DNA of 5,206 nucleotides. Source: Flavobacteriaceae bacterium TMED121. GTDB lineage: Bacteria; Bacteroidota; Bacteroidia; Flavobacteriales; Flavobacteriaceae. Shown here piece by piece: positions 1-5,206 of the stretch. Position numbers and translations under genes: made by a program. The notes beneath the pieces are model-generated. The model searched no databases and had not been told where the DNA came from. It saw only the letters and a list, made by a program, of their open reading frames with translations. The stretch's first letter is position 1; each line of letters starts with the position of its first letter. The stretch covers positions 3,647-8,852 of the forward strand of contig NHFW02000021.1 of NCBI GenBank assembly GCA_002171295.2, read 5' to 3'.

Positions 1-551
1 CGAACCATAGGTATATTTTCCTCTGAAATTAACAAATAAGTACTAGAAAGCCCAAGCATTTTGATTTGTTTTGTCCCTGTAAGTGCATCGGTAAAATTGA
101 CATCAATTGCAGGGTTAGTCTCAAAACTTTCTGAAAGATTACAACAAGCAGCCTTTAGTAATTCTTCACTACTTACCTTAAGAATATTCTGAGTTTCAAT
201 AAAAGACTTTTGAATTGATTTACGCCTTTGTGTTAGTGTAACTTCATTCAATTCCTCCTCTGTATCGAGAGTCAAAAAGTGGTCAATTTTTTGATTTGAT
301 TTAATCATTAGCGTATCGGTTTTAAATCCAACATAACTTATCACCAAGAGGGTTCTATTGGGCACCTTTTCTAATTCGAAAAATCCCCCGTCAGAGGTGA
401 ACGTACCTACATCAGTGTCTTGCCAAAAAACATTAGCGCCAATAAGAGGATAAATTTTATCACTTTCTTTGTATTGAATACTACCTGTGAGGCGGTCTTG
501 TGAAAAGACGAAACCACATGATATATAAACAATCAATAGGTATTTTTTCAT
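1..551 (-). CDS. TonB-dependent outer-membrane receptor, N-terminal part (cut by window edge)
   Basis: The visible 183 codons start at ATG 551-549 and stay open to the left edge, so the barrel and most of the plug are missing. An upstream ATG at 559 meets a stop after two more codons, which favours 551. Residues 1-17 look like a signal peptide (MKKYLLIVYI, hydrophobic core, VFS-Q cleavage region). Residues about 20-95 resemble the carboxypeptidase-regulatory-like beta-sandwich typical of Bacteroidota receptors (GANVFWQDTDVGTFTSDGGFFEL, then ISYVGF). Residues about 105-183 begin the plug, with KAACCNLSESFETNP at 134-147, then IKMLGL and the start of an NIP-R segment. The Cys pair at 136-137 is, from memory, characteristic of a receptor subfamily found beside HYC_CC_PP and HMA proteins. 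Role: TonB-driven import across the outer membrane. The substrate is not shown; a metal or metal complex is inferred from the neighbours. It is the last visible gene of the minus-strand set. Confidence 0.9.
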   Translation of the reverse strand, partial: MKKYLLIVYISCGFVFSQDRLTGSIQYKESDKIYPLIGANVFWQDTDVGTFTSDGGFFELEKVPNRTLLVISYVGFKTDTLMIKSNQKIDHFLTLDTEEELNEVTLTQRRKSIQKSFIETQNILKVSSEELLKAACCNLSESFETNPAIDVNFTDALTGTKQIKMLGLSSTYLLISEENIPMV

Positions 552-572
552 TGTTTCATTTATGAATTAATT

Positions 573-597
573 AATTAAAAAGCAGGTATTTTTAATT
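573..597 (-). other. A/T stem-loop between HYC_CC_PP gene and receptor gene
   Basis: A perfect 9-bp inverted repeat: AATTAAAAA at 573-581 pairs with TTTTTAATT at 589-597 around a 7-base loop (GCAGGTA on the plus strand). It occupies most of the 49-base gap between the stop of the small gene and the receptor start, and lies about 20 bases before that start. The stem has no G-C pairs, so it is weak, and in AT-rich DNA such repeats also arise by chance. It could shape mRNA stability or translation of the receptor. It does not look like a classical terminator. Confidence 0.4.
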
Positions 598-600
598 CAA

Positions 601-1008
601 TTATCCGTAAAAAACGAAGGCACTATTTAAAAGAAAGATTTTACTTTTTCGAATAAAACATGAGGAACTTAAAGGAATGTTTTTTTGTAGATGAAATTTC
701 TTAAACAAAACGAAGTTTTGTTGCTGTTCCAAAGAAATTGGGATATTAAGGTCATAACTAAAATAAAAAACTTTCTGAGGGTTATTGTTTTGTATAAAAA
801 CTGTCTTATCATCACAACAATGACTTTTTTTAACCTCAAATCCCTGCTGATCATCAGAAAGATATGATATTTGACATCCTTCTGCCTGCCATGCCATTGA
901 TATTTCAGCAATTTTTCCACCACAATAATGGACATTTAGAGCCAGACCGACTTTAGAAGTTAACAAGATAATTACAAAAAAGGTAGATTTTAAAACCTTA
1001 GCATTCAT
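601..1008 (-). CDS. Small exported HYC_CC_PP-type protein, putative metal-handling
   Basis: A 135-residue protein with an N-terminal signal peptide or anchor (hydrophobic residues 10-23; possible cleavage after A23 in VGLA). The mature part starts almost directly with HYCGG (27-31), followed by C45 in EGC and HCCDD (63-67), where the Cys pair is next to His and Asp. This matches the small Bacteroidota family named HYC_CC_PP after its motifs; the assignment is from memory. No Pro-Pro pair is visible near the C-terminus, which instead reads SSSCF and then a hydrophobic tail ending FVFYG. I checked the other two frames over the last 60 bases and neither restores one. The thiol and His residues would suit metal binding in the periplasm or at the cell surface, but that is inferred. 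It lies 18 bases downstream of the HMA gene and 49 bases before the receptor gene, so one operon is likely. Confidence 0.75.
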   Translation of the reverse strand: MNAKVLKSTFFVIILLTSKVGLALNVHYCGGKIAEISMAWQAEGCQISYLSDDQQGFEVKKSHCCDDKTVFIQNNNPQKVFYFSYDLNIPISLEQQQNFVLFKKFHLQKNIPLSSSCFIRKSKIFLLNSAFVFYG

Positions 1009-1026
1009 AAAACAAATTTAAACTTT

Positions 1027-1743
1027 TTAAACTGATTGATGAAAAATCATCGATATGGACATAATAAGCATTAAGATATTTTCAACTAGAGTCGCTTCCG
1101 TCATAGGTAATTTTAGGGCTGTACCTAAACACGCACAATCAATTTTTTTTTTATCGAATAAAGTATAAACAACCCCTATAGTAGATATAGAGAGAACAAC
1201 TGAAGTGATGATTAAGGCAACGTTTAATTTCCACCGAATTAACAACATGATTCCAAGCGCAGTCTCAATAAACGGATATATTTTTCCATAAAAAAGGCTC
1301 CTTTTAGCGATAGGATCGTATTGTGCAAATGCAGGGGCAAATCCACTGTAATCCAAAAACTTAAAAAAACTAAAAATAATAAAAAAGAGTCCCATAAAAT
1401 CAAACATAAAATTCGGAATGGTAAAGTTATCCTGCTGTAATAATATGGATCCCGCTATCAAATAGATAAGGATCAAAAACAATGGAAATAGCTGCTTTAT
1501 TTTCGAAGGAGCAGTCACAGATACTTTATTTTTAGAGTGATAAATAATCGATGGTTTGTATTTTGGCGACAAGACTTCTGCAAGTTGATTTATTGTTAAC
1601 TCGTTTGAAACCTTAAGTTGAACATTCCCGCTTTTAAGATCAATCTTTAAATCCTTAACCCCCTGAATTGAATCTAGACTTTTGGTAACTTTTATTAAAC
1701 ATTTGTTACATGTCATACCAGAAATATGAATACTTTGCTTCAT
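1027..1743 (-). CDS. HMA domain fused to MauE/DoxX-like membrane protein
   Basis: A 238-residue protein in two parts. Residues 1-65 form a heavy-metal-associated ferredoxin-like fold with the motif GMTCNKC (9-15); C12 and C15 would bind a soft metal such as Cu(I). A linker (66-84) leads to a membrane part with about five hydrophobic segments near 85-102, 112-130, 154-169, 174-196 and 219-235. The FAQYDPIAKRS stretch (139-149) and YPFIETALGI (156-165) resemble the MauE/DoxX family of redox-associated membrane proteins. DCACLG (202-207) gives a CxC pair between the last two segments. Role inferred: inner-membrane capture or thiol-dependent handling of metal by the N-terminal domain. No P-type ATPase motifs (DKTGT, CPC) are present, so it is not a CopA-type pump. 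The ATG at 1743 is the only start before an upstream in-frame stop at 1771-1773. It is the first gene of the minus-strand set and faces purH divergently. Confidence 0.85.
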   Translation of the reverse strand: MKQSIHISGMTCNKCLIKVTKSLDSIQGVKDLKIDLKSGNVQLKVSNELTINQLAEVLSPKYKPSIIYHSKNKVSVTAPSKIKQLFPLFLILIYLIAGSILLQQDNFTIPNFMFDFMGLFFIIFSFFKFLDYSGFAPAFAQYDPIAKRSLFYGKIYPFIETALGIMLLIRWKLNVALIITSVVLSISTIGVVYTLFDKKKIDCACLGTALKLPMTEATLVENILMLIMSISMIFHQSV

Positions 1744-1946
1744 TGTTGAAAAGTTCGGTTCTTTAGTTAATTAATAGCGCTTATTGAAAATTTCACTTGA
1801 GTGATTTTTAATATTTTTGTTACAAATACTTGTTACTATTTTTTTCAAAATTACTTAAATCCATTAGAATGTTTTTTCCTCAAATAAAAAATATTTTAAA
1901 GAAAAGTTGGTTCCAACACTGAATTAAAAAAAATAATAAATAAATA
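1744..1946. promoter_or_regulatory. Divergent intergenic region with candidate promoters
   Basis: This AT-rich gap holds the 5' ends of the metal cassette (leftward) and purH (rightward), so both promoters should lie here or close by. The Bacteroidota -7 consensus TAnnTTTG is matched on the plus strand at 1812-1819 (TATTTTTG) and on the minus strand at 1853-1846 (TAATTTTG). The nearest TTG candidates for the -33 element sit at 1784-1786 (25-base spacer, plus) and 1883-1881 (27-base spacer, minus). Both are longer than the usual spacing of about 17-23, so the calls are weak. If both are used, transcripts would overlap at their 5' ends. TTGTTAC occurs twice in direct orientation, at 1817-1823 and 1830-1836, next to the plus-strand candidate. 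Confidence 0.35.
1906..1917. repeat. Short inverted repeat upstream of purH
   Basis: GTTGG at 1906-1910 and CCAAC at 1913-1917 form a 5-bp inverted repeat around TT, 29 bases before the purH start. It stands out because it is a GC-containing patch in otherwise A/T-only DNA. It could be an operator half-site pair or a small hairpin in the purH leader. It is too short to exclude chance, and no regulator can be named. Confidence 0.25.
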
Positions 1947-3470
1947 ATGAGCAAAAAACAAATTTCCTCGGCTCTCATCTCCGTTTACGATAAGACTGGA
2001 CTCGCACCAATTATAAATCAGCTTCACAAGGAAGGTGTTACCTTTTATTCTACTGGGGGAACCGAAAAATTCATAAGAGATTTAGGTTACGAAGTGGAGG
2101 CGGTAGAGGATCTTACAGGCTATCCGTCAATATTAGGAGGCAGAGTGAAAACATTACATCCAAAAGTTTTTGGAGGTATTTTAAATCGTCAAGAGGAAGA
2201 GGAAGATCAATCAGCACTCAAACAGTACGAAATTCCCCAGATTGATTTGGTAATTGTGGATCTTTATCCTTTTGAGGATACAGTAGCCTCAGGGGGAAGT
2301 GAGCAAGAAATTATTGAAAAGATTGATATTGGTGGGATAGCGCTTATTAGAGCTGCTGCCAAAAATTATAAAGATGTTTTCTGTGTTTCCGATAAAAAAG
2401 ATTACGAAGATTTCCTTCATATATTATTGAAGTCTGATTGTGCTCCGGCTTTGGAAGACAGAAAAAGATATTCCGTTAAGGCTTTTCAGACCTCATCCCA
2501 TTACGATGCTGAAATATTTAACCATTTCAATGACGAGGAGGAAGTTTTAAAACTGAGTATCAAGGAATCTAAAATACTTCGATATGGGGAAAATCCACAT
2601 CAGAAAGGACAGTTTTTTGGGCCGCTATCCGATCTTTTGGATCAAATTCACGGTAAGGAAATTTCTTACAATAACCTTTTGGATATAGATGCTGCAGTAA
2701 ATTTAATGATTGAGTTTTATGAAATGGAGCCAAGTTTTGCAATTTTAAAACATAATAATGCTTGTGGGTTTGCCACGCGATCAAATTTAAAAGACGCTTA
2801 TAACGATGCCCTTGCTGGAGATCCTATTTCTGCATTTGGTGGTGTATTAATTGCCAACAAGCCTATTGATCTTAAAACTGCTACTGAAATACATTCCCTT
2901 TTTTGTGAGGTAGTCATAGCGCCTGAATTTTCCGAAGAAGCCCTTACCTTATTAAAAGGTAAAAAGAATCGCATTTTAGTTATTCAAAAGGGTACTGATT
3001 TACCTAATAAAACCCTCCGAAGTTGCTTAAATGGTGTTTTGACTCAAGACAAAGACTACAAAACAGATGCCAAAGAGGACTTGGAGTTTATTACCAAAAA
3101 AAAACCATCAATAAATGAAATTGAGGATATGATTTTTGCGTCAAAAATATGTAAACATACGAAATCCAACACTATTGTATTTGTTAAAAATAGGCAGCTA
3201 ATCTCCTCAGGAACTGGTCAAACATCTAGAGTAGATGCTCTCAATCAAGCTATTGAAAAAGCAAAAAGTTTTAACTTTAACCTTACTGGTGCTGTAATGG
3301 CTAGTGATGCGTTTTTTCCATTCCCAGACTGTGTAGAAATCGCAAAAAAAGCTGGAATTACATCCGTACTTCAGCCAGGGGGTTCAATAAAAGACGAACT
3401 TTCCATTGATTATTGTAATAAAAATGATCTATCTATGGTCTTTACAGGCACACGTCATTTCAAGCATTAA
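1947..3470 (+). CDS. purH: Bifunctional AICAR formyltransferase / IMP cyclohydrolase
   Basis: PurH catalyses the last two steps of de novo purine synthesis in the cytoplasm: AICAR is formylated using 10-formyl-THF, then FAICAR is cyclised to IMP. The 507 residues are the usual full length. The N-terminal MGS-like cyclohydrolase domain (about 1-135) shows SVYDKTGL (12-19), STGGT (35-39), GGRVKTLHP (64-72), DLYPF (105-109, with Y107) and RAAAKN (135-140, with K139). The formyltransferase domain (about 200-507) shows LRYGENPHQ (211-219), the catalytic Lys-His pair K268-H269 in KHNNACG, DPISAFGG (292-299), KHTKSNTIV (403-411), ASDAFFPF (452-459), QPGGS (476-480) and the C-terminal MVFTGTRHF. Many bacteria have NLYPF and KHxNPCG where this protein has DLYPF and KHNNACG; I recall these variants as usual in Bacteroidota. 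An in-frame TAA two codons upstream and an A-rich leader fix the ATG at 1947. mreB starts 39 bases downstream. Confidence 0.98.
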   Translation: MSKKQISSALISVYDKTGLAPIINQLHKEGVTFYSTGGTEKFIRDLGYEVEAVEDLTGYPSILGGRVKTLHPKVFGGILNRQEEEEDQSALKQYEIPQIDLVIVDLYPFEDTVASGGSEQEIIEKIDIGGIALIRAAAKNYKDVFCVSDKKDYEDFLHILLKSDCAPALEDRKRYSVKAFQTSSHYDAEIFNHFNDEEEVLKLSIKESKILRYGENPHQKGQFFGPLSDLLDQIHGKEISYNNLLDIDAAVNLMIEFYEMEPSFAILKHNNACGFATRSNLKDAYNDALAGDPISAFGGVLIANKPIDLKTATEIHSLFCEVVIAPEFSEEALTLLKGKKNRILVIQKGTDLPNKTLRSCLNGVLTQDKDYKTDAKEDLEFITKKKPSINEIEDMIFASKICKHTKSNTIVFVKNRQLISSGTGQTSRVDALNQAIEKAKSFNFNLTGAVMASDAFFPFPDCVEIAKKAGITSVLQPGGSIKDELSIDYCNKNDLSMVFTGTRHFKH

Positions 3471-3509
3471 ATTTCATAACTTTAACCGGATTAATTATTA
3501 GAGAATTAA

Positions 3510-4529
3510 ATGGGGTTTTTAACCGAAGAAATAGCGATTGATTTAGGGACTGCTAACACCCTGATTATCCACAATGATAAAGTAGTTGTCGACGCTCCGT
3601 CTATAGTTGCGATTGATCGAACTACAAACAAAATCATTGCTATTGGGAATGAAGCAAGTATGATGCATGGTAAAACCCATGAAAATATTAAGACTATCAG
3701 GCCACTTAAAGATGGAGTGATTGCAGACTTCAATGCATCCGAACAAATGATCAATACTTTAATCAAGAGTATTCCCTCTTTAAAGAAAAAATTTTTTACC
3801 CCATCACTTAGAATGGTTATTTGTATTCCTTCTGGCATAACAGAGGTGGAAATGCGCGCAGTTAAAGAATCTGCGGAGAGAGTAAATGGCAAGGAAGTCT
3901 ATTTGATTCACGAACCAATGGCAGCTGCAATTGGAATTGGAATTGACATTATGCAACCAAAAGGAAATATGATTGTAGATATTGGCGGGGGAACTACAGA
4001 AATAGCTGTTATTGCTCTATCAGGTATTGTTTGTGATAAATCTGTTAAAATTGCAGGAGATGTTTTTACCAATGATATTGTTAATTACATGAGAAGTAAA
4101 CACAACCTATACGTAGGTGAGCGGACTGCTGAAAAAATAAAAATTCTCATTGGATCAGTTATTGATGATTTGGAGAGTCCTCCTGAGGATATGTCCGTAC
4201 AAGGTAGAGATCTGGTTACTGGAAAACCAAAACAAGCCTTAATTTCTCATACTGAAATATCAAAAGCGTTAGATAAATCAATCGTTAGAATTGAAGAAGC
4301 AATAATGGAAGCTTTAGCGCAAACCCCACCTGAATTAGCTGCAGATATTTACAATACTGGAATATATCTAGCCGGAGGTGGAGCACTGCTTAGAGGTTTA
4401 GATGTTAGGCTTTCCAGAAAGACTGACTTACCGGTTTATATTGCTGAAGACCCCCTTCAAGCTGTAGTTAGAGGAACTGGTATCACCTTGAAAAATATTG
4501 ATAGATATAAAACGATTTTGATCAAATAA
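3510..4529 (+). CDS. mreB: Rod shape-determining protein MreB
   Basis: MreB is the bacterial actin homologue that forms membrane-bound filaments and directs lateral cell-wall synthesis by the elongasome (MreC, MreD, PBP2, RodA). The 339 residues are close to the usual 340-350. The ATPase core is complete: phosphate-1 loop IDLGTANT (10-17), CIPSGITEVEMRAV (105-118), the catalytic Glu region HEPMAAAIG (134-142, E135), phosphate-2 loop DIGGGTTE (157-164), GDVFTNDI (183-190) and the adenosine motif GIYLAGGGALL (284-294). An in-frame TAA lies directly before the ATG (3507-3509), so the N-terminus cannot be longer; only eight residues precede the first strand's AIDLG, which leaves no room for an E. 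coli-type N-terminal amphipathic helix. Membrane contact would then rely on the MGFL start or an internal hydrophobic loop (inference). It lies between purH and mreC on the same strand. Confidence 0.98.
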   Translation: MGFLTEEIAIDLGTANTLIIHNDKVVVDAPSIVAIDRTTNKIIAIGNEASMMHGKTHENIKTIRPLKDGVIADFNASEQMINTLIKSIPSLKKKFFTPSLRMVICIPSGITEVEMRAVKESAERVNGKEVYLIHEPMAAAIGIGIDIMQPKGNMIVDIGGGTTEIAVIALSGIVCDKSVKIAGDVFTNDIVNYMRSKHNLYVGERTAEKIKILIGSVIDDLESPPEDMSVQGRDLVTGKPKQALISHTEISKALDKSIVRIEEAIMEALAQTPPELAADIYNTGIYLAGGGALLRGLDVRLSRKTDLPVYIAEDPLQAVVRGTGITLKNIDRYKTILIK

Positions 4530-4535
4530 TGACTA

Positions 4536-5206
4536 ATGCAGCAGCTGATTAATGCCCTGCTCAAGTATAAAAATTCTCTATTCTATATAGGGTTACTGCT
4601 TTTATCGCTTATTTTTTTAAACCAACGTAGTTTTTATCACCAATCTTTTTTTAGTAATATTTCTCTTACCGTATCAAGTAGGATGAGTCTTTTTAGTCAA
4701 GGAATAGTAAATTATTTTAGTTTAAAAAAAATCAATCAGCAACTAAGGTTGGAAAACGAAAAATTGAAAGCTTTTGAATTAGCTTACCAACACAATAAAA
4801 ATAATAAGTCAGCGATTTTCGAATCTTTTGGTTTTAAAATTACAAGTGCTAGGATAATAAAAAATAGTTATAATAAAACTAGAAATTTTATTATAATAAA
4901 TAAAGGAGAGGCCGACGGAATAAAAACTGACACAGGAGTAATATCAAGTGATGGGATTGTTGGGGTTATAAACCAAACAACTGAGAATTTTTCAAGTATA
5001 TTGTCACTATTGCACCGGGATCTGAAGATTAATGCTAGTTTTAAAAAGAATGGTGCCTACGGATCGTTGTCTTGGGAAGGTAATCACCCAAAAAAAATGA
5101 AGCTCGATGATGTTTCTACATTAAATCCAGTCTCAATTGGAGACACAATAGTCACTGGAGGAATGTCAAATTACTTTCCCTACGGTATACCCTTAGGAGC
5201 AGTTTC
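4536..5206 (+). CDS. mreC: Rod shape-determining protein MreC, N-terminal part (cut by window edge)
   Basis: MreC is a bitopic inner-membrane protein whose periplasmic part scaffolds the elongasome and activates PBP2/RodA. The frame is open from ATG 4536 to the window end (223 codons plus two bases). An in-frame TGA at 4530-4532 and the mreB stop at 4527-4529 rule out a longer start. Residues 1-12 are cytoplasmic, about 14-28 form one membrane segment (LFYIGLLLLSLIFL), and about 60-90 are a charged, Lys/Glu/Gln-rich predicted coiled coil. The periplasmic beta domain begins near 100 with the family signatures RNFIIINKG (116-124), ADGI, GVISSDGIVGVI (134-145), SLLHRDLKINA, GSLSWEG (176-182) and GDTIVTGG (202-209), then FPYGIPLGAV. 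A segment of roughly 40-60 residues would be missing from the C-terminus. The 6-base gap to mreB suggests shared transcription and possibly coupled translation. Confidence 0.95.
   Translation, partial: MQQLINALLKYKNSLFYIGLLLLSLIFLNQRSFYHQSFFSNISLTVSSRMSLFSQGIVNYFSLKKINQQLRLENEKLKAFELAYQHNKNNKSAIFESFGFKITSARIIKNSYNKTRNFIIINKGEADGIKTDTGVISSDGIVGVINQTTENFSSILSLLHRDLKINASFKKNGAYGSLSWEGNHPKKMKLDDVSTLNPVSIGDTIVTGGMSNYFPYGIPLGAV

Noticed and set aside
669..935. An 88-codon open frame on the minus strand inside the HYC_CC_PP-type gene
   Set aside because: It overlaps a gene with a signal peptide and clear Cys motifs, and its own translation shows no recognisable domain.
1027..1743. Fragment of a copper P-type ATPase, because of the GMTCxxC domain
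   Set aside because: The chain has no DKTGT, CPC or nucleotide-binding motifs, and the membrane part matches the MauE/DoxX pattern. Stop and start are intact, so it is not a truncated pump.
1767..1774. TTAATTAA, also within 567-578, as a shared regulatory box of the metal cassette
   Set aside because: An 8-base A/T palindrome is expected by chance in such AT-rich gaps.
2569..2784. A 71-codon minus-strand open frame inside purH
   Set aside because: It is antisense to the conserved formyltransferase core, and its translation resembles no protein family I know.
3471..3509. Near-palindrome TTAACCGGATTAA between purH and mreB as a terminator or operator
   Set aside because: The arms are four bases around CCGG with a mismatch in spacing, and no T-run follows. 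It is not strong enough to call.
3506..3892. A 128-codon minus-strand open frame, and a shorter one at 3543-3746, opposite mreB
   Set aside because: The longer one is hydrophobic and could be mistaken for a membrane protein, but both lie antisense to the conserved MreB ATPase core and have no supporting context.

Overview
The window looks like chromosomal DNA of a flavobacterium (Bacteroidota, probably Flavobacteriaceae). The signs are AT-rich DNA, start codons preceded by A/T-rich stretches rather than clear Shine-Dalgarno sites, a flavobacterial style of PurH, MreB and MreC, and a TonB-dependent receptor with an N-terminal carboxypeptidase-like domain. All family calls come from reading translated protein; no database search was possible.

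Minus strand, 1743 down to 1: a three-gene set that reads as one transcription unit and looks like a metal (probably copper) handling cassette. The first gene encodes an inner-membrane protein in which a CxxC heavy-metal-associated (HMA) domain is fused to a MauE/DoxX-like membrane domain with a CxC motif. The second is a small exported protein of the HYC_CC_PP type, with HYC and CC motifs. The third is the start of a TonB-dependent outer-membrane receptor whose plug region carries a Cys pair; it runs off the left edge. A 9-bp A/T hairpin lies between the second and third genes.

1744-1946: a divergent intergenic region of about 200 bases. It holds weak Bacteroidota-type promoter candidates on both strands, a short direct repeat and a small inverted repeat. 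It separates the metal cassette from the housekeeping genes.

Plus strand, 1947 to 5206: purH (last two steps of IMP synthesis), then mreB (rod-shape actin homologue), then mreC (periplasmic elongasome scaffold, cut off by the right edge). Gaps are 39 and 6 bases, so co-transcription is plausible. purH directly ahead of the mre genes is, as I recall, common in flavobacteria. No RNA genes, insertion sequences, CRISPR arrays or phage signs were seen. The most interesting part is the left-hand metal cassette, whose exact function is not settled by the sequence.
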